Shown piece after piece: positions 1 to 8,387 of a stretch of 64,000 nt of DNA. The number at the start of each line of letters is the position of its first letter. Position 1 is the first letter of the stretch. Location: positions 20,563 through 84,562 of the forward strand of contig CALFIX010000059.1 in NCBI GenBank assembly GCA_937877515.1, given 5' to 3'. Origin of the DNA: an uncultured Treponema sp. GTDB taxonomy: Bacteria > Spirochaetota > Spirochaetia > Treponematales > Treponemataceae. The translations under genes and the position numbers were made by a program. The notes under the pieces were generated by a model. It searched no databases, was not told where the DNA came from, and saw nothing but the letters and a program-made list of their open reading frames with translations.

Positions 1-372
1 CTAGAAGTAAATCCAGAAATTTTAGTAAGAGCCACAGAAGAAGATTTTGGTTATGAATTTTTGGATATGGAAGTTGCAATTAAATGTGTAGATTCTGTGG
101 AAGAAGCTATTTCTTTTATAAATACTCATAATACAAAACACAGTGAAGCAATTGTTACAAACAATAGAACAAATGCTCGCATGTTCCAGGCAGAAGTAGA
201 TGCAGCTTGTGTTTACGTTAATGCAAGTACGCGTTTTACTGATGGCGGAGAATTTGGTTTTGGTGCAGAACTTGGAATCAGTACACAAAAACTTCATGCA
301 CGTGGACCAATGGGAATAAAAGCTCTTACCACAACAAAGTTTTTAATTGATGGAGACGGACAAATCCGATGA
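1..372 (+). CDS. proA: Gamma-glutamyl phosphate reductase, C-terminal part (5' end outside the window)
   Basis: The open frame runs in from base 1, so this is the last 123 codons of a longer gene. The enzyme makes glutamate-5-semialdehyde from gamma-glutamyl phosphate using NADPH, the second step of proline synthesis, in the cytosol. The visible end has the typical ProA tail: a segment with TNNRTNARMF, the DGGEFGFGAE loop and ELGISTQKLHARGPMG. The catalytic cysteine would lie upstream of the window. The stop overlaps the proB start as ATGA, so the two are translationally coupled. The order proA-proB is the reverse of that in E. coli. The identification is secure from the tail motif and from the proB and proC neighbours. 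Confidence 0.95.
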   Translation, partial: LEVNPEILVRATEEDFGYEFLDMEVAIKCVDSVEEAISFINTHNTKHSEAIVTNNRTNARMFQAEVDAACVYVNASTRFTDGGEFGFGAELGISTQKLHARGPMGIKALTTTKFLIDGDGQIR

Positions 373-1166
373 ATATTCAAGAGACAATTTCAAAAGCAAA
401 AAAGATTGTAATAAAATTTGGAAGCAATTCGCTTGCAAAAGAAGATGGAACAATTAATACAGATTTTATGGAAAAGCTGGCTTCCAGCTGCTCTTCGTTA
501 ATGCAAAGTGGAAAGCAGGTAATAATTGTTTCTTCCGGTGCACAAGTGGCAGGACTTTCTGTTATAAATGGTTGGGCCCATAAAAAAGACCAGCTTTATC
601 GTCAGGCACTTTGTGGAATTGGACAGGTAGAATTAATGGATAAGTGGCGGGAAGCTTTTAGAAAACAAAATATTCATGTTGCACAGCTTTTACTTATCAA
701 AGAAGATTTTGAAGACTATCAGCATACATTAAATATGCGAAATACACTTTTTACTCTTGTAGATGAAGGTGTTGTTCCAATCATAAATGAAAACGATTCA
801 GTTTCTTTTGAAGAAAATTCAATAGGTGATAACGATAATCTTTCTGCATTAACAGCAATATTGTGGAGTGCAGATTTACTTATTTTGTTTAGTGATATAG
901 ATGGTGTTTATACAGATAATCCTAAAACAAATCCGGATGCAAAGCTTATAGAAGAAGTAAAGGATATTCGATCCTTAAAAGAGCAGATTAAAATTGGAAG
1001 TACAAATAGCTTTGGTACTGGCGGAATTAAGACAAAAATTCAGGCTGCAGAAAAAGTAACAGCCCGCGGCATTCCTCTTCTTTTGGCAAATAGTAAACGA
1101 GACAAGCCGCTTGCATCTTTAATGAATGGAACTGCAAAGGGTACATTGTTTTTGGCAACAATATAA
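369..1166 (+). CDS. proB: Glutamate 5-kinase, short form without PUA domain
   Basis: Phosphorylates glutamate to gamma-glutamyl phosphate, the first and usually feedback-regulated step of proline synthesis. The 265 residues cover only the amino-acid kinase fold: KIVIKFGSNSL at the N terminus, IVSSGA near residue 55, NENDSVS and GDNDNLSA in the substrate loop, and SDIDGVYTDNP plus GTGGIKTKI toward the end. E. coli ProB is about 100 residues longer because of a C-terminal PUA domain, which is absent here. Short forms of this kind are known in other bacteria. The start overlaps the proA stop by four bases. proC follows after 22 bases. Confidence 0.95.
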   Translation: MNIQETISKAKKIVIKFGSNSLAKEDGTINTDFMEKLASSCSSLMQSGKQVIIVSSGAQVAGLSVINGWAHKKDQLYRQALCGIGQVELMDKWREAFRKQNIHVAQLLLIKEDFEDYQHTLNMRNTLFTLVDEGVVPIINENDSVSFEENSIGDNDNLSALTAILWSADLLILFSDIDGVYTDNPKTNPDAKLIEEVKDIRSLKEQIKIGSTNSFGTGGIKTKIQAAEKVTARGIPLLLANSKRDKPLASLMNGTAKGTLFLATI

Positions 1167-1188
1167 ATTATTTGTAAGGAGCAGCAAT

Positions 1189-2001
1189 ATGAATATGGAA
1201 AACGTAAAAATTGGTTGCATTGGAAGCGGCACAATGGGTGGTGCTTTAATGCAGGCTATTGCAAAAAAAGTTGGTGGCAAAAACGTATTTGTAACAGATG
1301 TGGATTATGCTAAAGCAGAAGATTTTGCTTTAAAGATAAACGGAACAGCTCTTAAAACAAATCCAGAAATTGCAGAAAAATCAGATGTAATTTTTCTTGC
1401 AGTAAAACCTGCGTATGTTCAGAGTGTGTTAAAAGAAATAAAAGAAAGAATTACAAATTCAAAGTTGATTATTTCTATGGCAGCAGGTGTAACTTTAAGC
1501 ACTTTAGAAGAAGCAGCTGGTAAAGATGTTCATATTATTCGCATTATGCCAAATCTTCCGGCAACGGTTGGTGAAGCAATGATAGCTTTAAGCCTAAATT
1601 CTTTTGTAACAGACGAAGAAAGCTTACTTGCAAAAACACTTTTAGATAGCGCCGGAAAAGCAGAAATTGTTCCAGAAAAACTTATGGATGGTGTTACAGC
1701 TGTAAGTGGTTCAGGACCAGCTTATGCATTTTTGTTTATAGAAGCTTTAGCAGATGCTGCCGTTCGCTTTGGACTTCCTCGTTCACAAGCATATATTTAT
1801 GCAGCACAAACTTTACGAGGGGCTGCAACTATGGCTTTGGAAGACGGAAGAAGTATTAGCGAATTAAAAGATGCTGTATGTTCTCCCGCAGGAACAACAA
1901 TAGAAGGTGTTGTTGCATTAGAAAAATGTGGCTTTAGAAACGCAGTAATAGAAGCTGCAACTGCAGCATTCAACAAAAGTGTAGAGCTTGGGAAAAAATA
2001 A
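1189..2001 (+). CDS. proC: Pyrroline-5-carboxylate reductase
   Basis: Catalyses the last step of proline synthesis, reducing 1-pyrroline-5-carboxylate with NAD(P)H. The 270-residue product has the Rossmann start VKIGCIGSGTMGGAL, the central MPNLPATVGEAM segment and the C-terminal signature with SGSGPAYAF and SPAGTTIEGV. I chose ATG 1189 because AAGGAG lies about eight bases upstream. An in-frame start at 1126 would add 21 residues that overlap proB and do not belong to the family. With proA and proB it completes the glutamate-to-proline pathway. It ends exactly against the convergent acetyltransferase gene, with no terminator hairpin visible between them. Confidence 0.95.
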   Translation: MNMENVKIGCIGSGTMGGALMQAIAKKVGGKNVFVTDVDYAKAEDFALKINGTALKTNPEIAEKSDVIFLAVKPAYVQSVLKEIKERITNSKLIISMAAGVTLSTLEEAAGKDVHIIRIMPNLPATVGEAMIALSLNSFVTDEESLLAKTLLDSAGKAEIVPEKLMDGVTAVSGSGPAYAFLFIEALADAAVRFGLPRSQAYIYAAQTLRGAATMALEDGRSISELKDAVCSPAGTTIEGVVALEKCGFRNAVIEAATAAFNKSVELGKK

Positions 2002-2868
2002 TTATTTTTTATAGTAAAAGATTGAATATTCTCCACTAGGAGAAAACCCTTCTTTTTGATATAAAGAAAGAGCTGCCACGTTTTCTTTTCTAACATAGAG
2101 AACGGCAGCTTTTTTTTGTTCATGTGAATATTCTAAAAGTTTATTTATTAAAATACCTGCGTAACCATTTTTACGTTCTTCTTTTTGGGTATAAACACCA
2201 CCAATCTGTATAAAATTTTTTGTAATTGCATTTGTCTGAACTTTAGAAACCAGTTCATTATTTTTTTCTAGTGCAAAAACAATTTGAGAATCTAAAGATT
2301 TATCTAAATTTATTCTTTCAGAAGAAGGCATTACGGCTTTCCAAGAAGGTAAAACCTCTTCGCTTATGTAGGAAAGTTGTAAGTGCATAAGAGCATCGGC
2401 TTCGTTTTTTGTACATTTTATAATTTTACAGTTTTCATTTTGCAATTGCTTAAAATCATTTTTTGTTGGGTAAGAGGAAGATTTTAAAAGACTCATGTTG
2501 CGTTCTTCATCAGGAAGAGAAGAAGAAAGTTCAAAAATGATTTTTTTTATAATTTCTGCCCAAGAGGTTTTTGCACTTATGCAATAAAGCGTTCTAAGAC
2601 CTAAAAATTTTTTTAATTCAGCTTGAATTTTCTTTGTTGCACTCGGAAGGCATAAATTCATTGTGTAACCGTTGTAAGAAAAAACAGCTTTTATTTTATT
2701 GATTTTATTGAATAAGTCAGTTTCTAAAATTATGTAAACGTCATCATTTTTACGTAAAATTTTTTGCATCAAAGAACAGCAGAATTGTTCATGAGGCGTC
2801 ACAAACATTTCTGCCGCATTATAAAGACTAGGATTTTCCTGCAAATGAATTATGCGAAGAAAACTCAA
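2002..2868 (-). CDS. GNAT-family N-acetyltransferase with unidentified N-terminal half
   Basis: The C-terminal half, from about residue 150 of 288, is a GNAT fold. It has a beta-strand segment IQIGGVYTQKEERKNGYAGI in which RKNGYA fits the acetyl-CoA pyrophosphate loop (R/Q-x-x-G-x-A/G). The end, NVAALSLYQKEGF, is the usual last helix and strand. The N-terminal half is lysine-rich and I do not recognise it; two-domain GNATs of this size exist. The substrate cannot be inferred. It lies 11 bases downstream of the DUF711 gene on the same strand and is probably co-transcribed with it. Confidence 0.75.
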   Translation of the reverse strand: MSFLRIIHLQENPSLYNAAEMFVTPHEQFCCSLMQKILRKNDDVYIILETDLFNKINKIKAVFSYNGYTMNLCLPSATKKIQAELKKFLGLRTLYCISAKTSWAEIIKKIIFELSSSLPDEERNMSLLKSSSYPTKNDFKQLQNENCKIIKCTKNEADALMHLQLSYISEEVLPSWKAVMPSSERINLDKSLDSQIVFALEKNNELVSKVQTNAITKNFIQIGGVYTQKEERKNGYAGILINKLLEYSHEQKKAAVLYVRKENVAALSLYQKEGFSPSGEYSIFYYKK

Positions 2869-2879
2869 ATTCGTTTTTC

Positions 2880-4241
2880 CTAATTTCTAAATGAATGGAT
2901 TGGAGCAGGAATTTTTCCGCCGCGGTTAATAAAGTCTGCACAGCTGAACTTGTTTACTTCCATTACAGGGCAGCCACCTAAAAGTCCACCAAACTCAACC
3001 CAATCGCCTGCTTTCTTTCCAGGGACAGGAATCAAGCGGACTGCTGTTGTTTTATTGTTTACCATGCCGATTGCCATTTCATCTGCCATAATGCCGCTTA
3101 TTGTTGTGGCACTCGTGTCGCCAGGAATAGCAATCATATCCAGACCGACAGAGCAAACTGTAGTCATTGCCTCAAGTTTTTCTAAGGTAATTGAACCTTG
3201 CTTTACGGCGTTAATCATACCTTCATCTTCAGAAACAGGAATAAATGCACCGCTTAAACCACCAACATTTGTGCTTGCCATAACGCCACCTTTTTTGACC
3301 ATATCAGTAAGCATGGCAAGTGCTGCTGTTGTTCCAGGAGCTCCACAGCCTTCAAGACCAATCTCCTCTAAAATGCGTGCAACAGAATCGCCGACTGCAG
3401 GAGTTGGTGCCAGAGACAAGTCTAAGATACCAAAATCAACACCGAGACGTTTTGCAGCCTCGCTACCAACCATCTGTCCCATGCGGGTAATCTTAAATGC
3501 CATCTTTTTAATGCCGTCTGCAAGCTCATTAATAGGCTTTCCCTTAAACTCACGTGCTGCTGCCAGGATTACACCAGGACCGGAAACGCCAACGTTAATA
3601 ACAGCGTCCCCTTCTCCAGGTCCGTGGAATGCACCAGCCATAAACGGATTGTCTTCTGGAGCATTTGTAAACACAACAAGTTTTGCACAGCCGTTTATAG
3701 GTAAATCCTTTGTGCGTTCGCTTGTCTTTTTTATTGTTTCGCCCATAAGCTTAACAGCATTCATGTTAATGCCGCTTTTTGTGCTTCCAACATTTACACT
3801 TGAACATACACAGTCGGTAACAGCAAGTGCTTCAGGAATTGAATCAATTAAAATTTTATCGCCCGGGGTAATTCCCTTTTGAACTAAAGCAGAAAATCCG
3901 CCTATAAAGTTTACACCAAGTTCTTTTGCAATTTTGTCCAGCGTTACAGCCCATTCAACGTAACTGTCTTCTCCACTTGGTTCTGCCACCAAAGAAATTG
4001 GCGTAACAGAAATTCGCTTATTTATAATAGGAACACCGTATTCCTTTTCTATGTCCTGACCTACTTTTACAAGAGAGCCCGCACGAGACATAATTTTGTC
4101 GTACATTTTCTGACGGCTCTTTTTTCCGTCTTCACATGCACAGTCGCGTAACGAAATGCCCATTGTAATGCAACGAACATCAAGTTTGTGCCGCATAAAC
4201 ATATTAACTGTTTCTTCTATTTCTACAGGTGAAAAAATCAT
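2880..4241 (-). CDS. DUF711 / UPF0210 (PFL-like) family protein
   Basis: A 453-residue protein of the UPF0210 (DUF711) family, recognised by its overall length and by conserved stretches such as the N-terminal DVRCITMGISLRDC, ISVTPISLV, INVGVSGPGV, FGILDLSLAPTPAVGDSVA and CSVGLDMIAIPGDT. The family is structurally related to the pyruvate-formate-lyase barrel but has no established reaction. In many Firmicutes it follows a small ACT-domain gene (UPF0237). None is present here; the upstream 229 bases hold only promoters and leaders. A GAGG-type ribosome site precedes the start. It reads directly into the acetyltransferase gene. Confidence 0.85.
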   Translation of the reverse strand: MIFSPVEIEETVNMFMRHKLDVRCITMGISLRDCACEDGKKSRQKMYDKIMSRAGSLVKVGQDIEKEYGVPIINKRISVTPISLVAEPSGEDSYVEWAVTLDKIAKELGVNFIGGFSALVQKGITPGDKILIDSIPEALAVTDCVCSSVNVGSTKSGINMNAVKLMGETIKKTSERTKDLPINGCAKLVVFTNAPEDNPFMAGAFHGPGEGDAVINVGVSGPGVILAAAREFKGKPINELADGIKKMAFKITRMGQMVGSEAAKRLGVDFGILDLSLAPTPAVGDSVARILEEIGLEGCGAPGTTAALAMLTDMVKKGGVMASTNVGGLSGAFIPVSEDEGMINAVKQGSITLEKLEAMTTVCSVGLDMIAIPGDTSATTISGIMADEMAIGMVNNKTTAVRLIPVPGKKAGDWVEFGGLLGGCPVMEVNKFSCADFINRGGKIPAPIHSFRN

Positions 4242-4382
4242 ATTCGTCCTCGTAAAAGTTTTATGCGTGTATTGTATTGAATTGTGTGTTTTTTTTCAAT
4301 TGTGGACGAAACTTATCTTTGATAAGTCAGATTTTATTTATTTTGTAAAAGCAATTTATTTTCATTTACCACATTTAATAAT

Positions 4383-4411
4383 TTGTGCTATAGAAAAAAT
4401 CATTGTATAAT
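4383..4411 (+). promoter_or_regulatory. Sigma70-type promoter for the acyl-CoA synthetase gene
   Basis: TTGTGC at 4383-4388 and a perfect TATAAT at 4406-4411 are separated by 17 bases. The gene starts 59 bases downstream of the -10 box and has an AGGAG ribosome site. Read directly from the sequence; not tested. Confidence 0.6.
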
Positions 4412-4470
4412 AAATTAAGTTTAATACTCATAAAAATCATGATCTAATTAAATTTTTAGGAGAATACAAA

Positions 4471-6207
4471 ATGCCAAAATTAAAAGACTGGGATCCAGAG
4501 TATTTTTTGCCGGAGTTTAAGGGCAAGCTTTTTAACGGTGAATATCCGACTTTACCGGAAATGTTCAGGATAAGTGCAACACGATTTCCAGAAAGAGCAT
4601 GCTTAACGGATTTTGAAGGCCCGAACGGTTCAAAAAACACCCTTACATATTCCCAAAGTCTTGAAAAAATAGAGACACTTGCTCAGTGGATGGCAGAGAA
4701 CGGACTTAAGCATGGAGACCGTGTCTGCGTGAGTGGAAAAAACTCTCCTGAGTGGGCAGTAGTTTATCTTGCAACCCTTTTTGCAGGCGGAATAATTTGT
4801 CCTCTGGACTACGCGTTAAATGAAACGGAACTTACGAATCTTATGAACACCGCAAAGCCTGTGTTCTTATTTATTGATGAAGAAAAGTACACTTACTTTA
4901 AGGACGGAAAATTTGATTTTTCTGTTTACTCGTTAAGCCCAAAATTTAAGGAAACTTACGCCTATAATTTAAAAGCACAAAGTAAAAATGAGGTATCTGA
5001 GCCTGAAGAAAAGGAAACAGCTGCCATATTGTTTACAAGCGGAACAACAGGAAACCCGAAAGGGGTCATGCTGAGTCATTATAATCTTGTTTCAGATGCC
5101 TTTGCAGCACAAACCAGAATGATGATTTTTTCAACGGATGTGTTTTATGCACTCTTACCGATCCATCACGCCTATACCATGCTTGCCGTGTTTATTGAAT
5201 CAATCTGCGTAGGTGCCGAAATTGTATTCGGAAAAAGCCTTGCTGTATCCCGCCTGATGAAAGAATTAAAAGAAGGCTCAATCACTATGCTTTTGGGAGT
5301 CCCTCTTCTGTTCAATAAACTCTGTTCTGGAATCTTAAAAGGCATAAAGGCAAAAGGCCCTGTAGTTTACGGTTTAATGCGCTTTTTAATGCAAGTTTCT
5401 TACATCATAAAAAAGATTACGGGAAAAAATCCTGGCCGACACATGTTTAAGGCCGTCCTCAAGCAGGCAAACATTTATACAATCAGAATTGCAATCTGTG
5501 GAGGAGGTCCGTTAGCACCAAGCGTATTTAAAATCTTCAACGAACTAGGTATAAATTTTGTTCAGGGATACGGGCTTACAGAAACATCACCTATTTTAAC
5601 GCTTAACCCTATCGAGCATTTTAAGATTCAAAGCGTAGGACAGATGTTTACGAAAAATGAAGAAATTAAAATCTTAAATCCAAACGAAGACGGCATAGGT
5701 GAAATCTGTGTAAAGGGCTCCATGGTCATGCAGGGCTACTACAATATGGAGGAGGAAACAAAAGCCGTATTTACTGAAGACGGATGGTTTAAAACCGGCG
5801 ACTTGGGATGGCTGGATGACGAAAATTACCTCATGCTTTCAGGTAGGGCAAAAAATATGATTGTAACCGAAGGCGGTAAAAATGTTTATCCCGAAGAAAT
5901 TGAAGATGCCTTCCAGCTTGAATACGATATTGAACAGATAACCATACAGGGCTACATTGCAAACGCAGAGACAAAGTCAGAAGAACTTGAAGCCTTAGTT
6001 TACGCAAGCGATGATCTTTATAAAAAGCTTAACCTTACCCGAGAAGATAAGGCTTCAGAAAAAACCATTTATGCGGAAATAGAAAAAATTGTTACAAAGA
6101 TAAATAAGACTCTTTTACCTTATCAGCGCATTACAAAAATTACGCTTCTTGAAAAGCCGCTGGAGATGACAACAACAAAGAAAGTAAAGCGTAACTATAA
6201 GAAGTAG
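4471..6207 (+). CDS. AMP-forming long-chain acyl-CoA synthetase
   Basis: Activates a carboxylic acid, probably a fatty acid, to acyl-CoA through an acyl-AMP intermediate. The 578 residues show the ANL-superfamily motifs in order: the phosphate loop LFTSGTTGNPKGVMLSH near residue 187, GYGLTETSP near 367, the ribose-binding TGDLGW near 442, the hinge GRAKNMIVTEGGKNVYPEEI, and a C-terminal lysine-rich TTTKKVKRNYKK that probably carries the adenylation lysine. Closest in layout to FadD-like enzymes that scavenge host or diet fatty acids. It is monocistronic with its own promoter. Chain-length preference cannot be read from the sequence. A second, distinct family member lies at 47078-48715. Confidence 0.88.
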   Translation: MPKLKDWDPEYFLPEFKGKLFNGEYPTLPEMFRISATRFPERACLTDFEGPNGSKNTLTYSQSLEKIETLAQWMAENGLKHGDRVCVSGKNSPEWAVVYLATLFAGGIICPLDYALNETELTNLMNTAKPVFLFIDEEKYTYFKDGKFDFSVYSLSPKFKETYAYNLKAQSKNEVSEPEEKETAAILFTSGTTGNPKGVMLSHYNLVSDAFAAQTRMMIFSTDVFYALLPIHHAYTMLAVFIESICVGAEIVFGKSLAVSRLMKELKEGSITMLLGVPLLFNKLCSGILKGIKAKGPVVYGLMRFLMQVSYIIKKITGKNPGRHMFKAVLKQANIYTIRIAICGGGPLAPSVFKIFNELGINFVQGYGLTETSPILTLNPIEHFKIQSVGQMFTKNEEIKILNPNEDGIGEICVKGSMVMQGYYNMEEETKAVFTEDGWFKTGDLGWLDDENYLMLSGRAKNMIVTEGGKNVYPEEIEDAFQLEYDIEQITIQGYIANAETKSEELEALVYASDDLYKKLNLTREDKASEKTIYAEIEKIVTKINKTLLPYQRITKITLLEKPLEMTTTKKVKRNYKK

Positions 6208-6362
6208 GCCTTTACGCCTTGTTTCCAGGGCGTAGGTCGCTTGCAATTTATTCAACAATAAAATATCCTACTCTATATTATTTTCCATACTAAAGTGTTC
6301 TAAATTTTTAACATTTAGAATGCCAAATTTAAAGAGGCAAATTTATTTTTTAGGAGACAAAA

Positions 6363-7418
6363 TTGAAAAAGATTCTTACAGCTATTGTAACTTTTGCTAT
6401 TTGTTTAGGCACAGTGTTTACAACTTCTTGTTCTAAGAAAAACGAGCGAGTTGTTTATCTTTATAACTGGACTTATTACACACCAGAATCTGTTTTACGT
6501 AAGTTTGAAAAAGAATACGATTGTAAGGTAAAGCTAGACAGCTATTCTACATGCGAAGAAATGTATTCAAAGCTTAGAGCTGGTGCAAAGGGCTATGATA
6601 TTGTTGTTCCTTCTAACGATTTTGTTTCTATTATGATTAAGCAGGGAATGCTTAGAGAATTAGATCAGTCTAAGCTTACAAACCGCAACAGAATAAATCC
6701 TGCTGTACTAGAAATGGCTTCTGATTACGATCCAGACATGAAGTACGCTGTTCCTTATGCACTCAGTGCAACAGGAATCATGGTAAATAAAACAAAGGCT
6801 AAAGAAGCTTATGAACGCAATTATAACATTCTTGCAGACAAACAGTTTGCAGGCCATGCAACAATGATGGATGACATGCGCGAAGTTTTAGGTGTTGCAC
6901 TTATTCATCTTGGATACGATATGAACAGTACAAATCTTGAAGAGCTTCTGCAGGCAACAGAACTTGTAAAAAATAACTGGAAGCCAAATCTTAGTCGATT
7001 TGATGCAGAAGGTTTTGGAAAAGCATTTGCATCTGGAGATTTCTGGCTTTGTCAGGGATACCCGGAAATTGTTTATGGCGAAGTTGATGAATCTCGCTGG
7101 GACGAAATTATAGATTTCTTTATTCCGGAAGAAGGCGGACCTGCAACTTTAGACAGTATGTGTATTTTAAAGGACGCTCCTCATTATGAACTTGCAAATG
7201 AGCTTATAAACTTTATTCATCGCCCAGAAAATTATGCAGCGTTTATAGACGAGTTCCGTTATCCATGTGTTGTAAACCCTGATGCACTTGAATTTGTTAC
7301 TACAAAGCCAATGTACGATGCTTCACAGGCTATGACTTGTACTTTAAAAGCAGATCTTGGAAAAGATTTAGATAAGTATAATGACTTGTGGCAGACACTG
7401 CGTTTTTCTGCAAATTAG
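6363..7418 (+). CDS. PotD-like spermidine/putrescine-binding lipoprotein
   Basis: An extracytoplasmic solute-binding lipoprotein of the PotD/PotF type, 351 residues. The leader ends at Cys23 in a loose spirochaetal lipobox (TTSC). The mature part starts with the family pattern VVYLYNWTYYTPESVLRKFEKEY, followed by GYDIVVPSNDF and YAVPYALSATGIMVNK. The start is TTG at 6363, supported by an AGGAG site seven bases upstream; no ATG fits. No potABC transporter genes are adjacent, so it either serves a transporter encoded elsewhere or has a sensory role. It is followed after three bases by hslO. Polyamine specificity is inferred from the family only. Confidence 0.85.
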   Translation: MKKILTAIVTFAICLGTVFTTSCSKKNERVVYLYNWTYYTPESVLRKFEKEYDCKVKLDSYSTCEEMYSKLRAGAKGYDIVVPSNDFVSIMIKQGMLRELDQSKLTNRNRINPAVLEMASDYDPDMKYAVPYALSATGIMVNKTKAKEAYERNYNILADKQFAGHATMMDDMREVLGVALIHLGYDMNSTNLEELLQATELVKNNWKPNLSRFDAEGFGKAFASGDFWLCQGYPEIVYGEVDESRWDEIIDFFIPEEGGPATLDSMCILKDAPHYELANELINFIHRPENYAAFIDEFRYPCVVNPDALEFVTTKPMYDASQAMTCTLKADLGKDLDKYNDLWQTLRFSAN

Positions 7419-7421
7419 ATT

Positions 7422-8387
7422 ATGATAAAAGCACAAATAGAAGATTCAGAACTTAATGACCATCTTTCCCATCTTTCAAAAGATGCCATGGCAATTTTTG
7501 TCATGGCAGATGGTCGCATTCGTGGAGCTCTTTTTCATGGAACTCACTTTGTAAATCAAATGAGAGTACAGCATAAGACTGGTATCTTAGAAACAATGGT
7601 TTTAGGACAAGCTAGTCTTTGTGGTGCACTTTTGATTCCAACAATGAAAGGGCGCGAACATTTAAGTTGGCGTTATGAAGTGGATGGTCCTGCAGAAGGC
7701 TTTTCTGTAGAAGCAGATTCTAGTGGTTATGTAAGAAGTTATCTTTTTACAGATCATATACCGGTAGAAAAGCCTTTGGAAAATTGGAATCTAGCACCTT
7801 TTTTAGGCGAAGGCACTATGACTATTTCTACATTAAGGGAAAATGATAAAGTTCCAGCAAATAGTTCTGTTTCTGTAAATAATAAGAATATTGCTCAAGA
7901 TTTAGCATGGTACTTTAATCAAAGTGAACAAGTTAACACAGCTTTTAACACAGGCATACAAATGGATAAAAAGGGACGTGTTATAGGAGCTGGAGGTTTA
8001 TTTTTACAAGTGCTTCCTCAGACTGGTGGAACAAAAAAACTTGGTTCAAAAATTACAAGTACCGCAGATAAGCAAAGTGATGATGAGCTTTTACGTCGTG
8101 TAGAACTTGCATTTAATACGGCTCCATCACTAGGACAGTGGTTTGCAGAAGGTGGAAACATAGAAGACATAGTTTACGGTTTGTTTCGTGAATTTAAGCC
8201 GACAATTGCTTTACACAGAGATGTTCGTTATGACTGCCCTTGTACAAAAGAGTCTTACATAAATTATATAAAAAATCTTCCTGCATCTGAGTTGCAGGAT
8301 ATAAAAACAAACGGACCTGATCCTTTAGAAATTGTTTGTCGTAATTGTGGCTCAGTTTATAAAATTGCTCTATCAGAAATTTTTTAA
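7422..8387 (+). CDS. hslO: Hsp33 redox-regulated chaperone
   Basis: A cytosolic holdase activated by oxidation of a zinc-bound cysteine cluster. The 321-residue product has the N-terminal Hsp33 fold (FVMADGRIRGALFHGTHFVN, then TGILETMVLGQASLCGALL). The C-terminal switch has a CPC at about residues 272-274 and CRNC at about 306-309, giving the expected four zinc ligands. The start is three bases after the potD-like stop, and its own stop overlaps the next start as TAATG, so the three genes probably form one transcript. Assignment by full-length pattern and cysteine spacing is firm. Confidence 0.95.
   Translation: MIKAQIEDSELNDHLSHLSKDAMAIFVMADGRIRGALFHGTHFVNQMRVQHKTGILETMVLGQASLCGALLIPTMKGREHLSWRYEVDGPAEGFSVEADSSGYVRSYLFTDHIPVEKPLENWNLAPFLGEGTMTISTLRENDKVPANSSVSVNNKNIAQDLAWYFNQSEQVNTAFNTGIQMDKKGRVIGAGGLFLQVLPQTGGTKKLGSKITSTADKQSDDELLRRVELAFNTAPSLGQWFAEGGNIEDIVYGLFREFKPTIALHRDVRYDCPCTKESYINYIKNLPASELQDIKTNGPDPLEIVCRNCGSVYKIALSEIF

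Noticed and set aside
2950..3882. Plus-strand open frame of 310 codons
   Set aside because: It lies antisense to the well-conserved DUF711 gene and its translation is low-complexity Pro/Ser/Ile-rich, typical of a shadow frame.
6208..6250. Possible terminator after the first acyl-CoA synthetase gene
   Set aside because: A TACGCC/GGCGTA stem can form, but there is no T-run and the stem is short.
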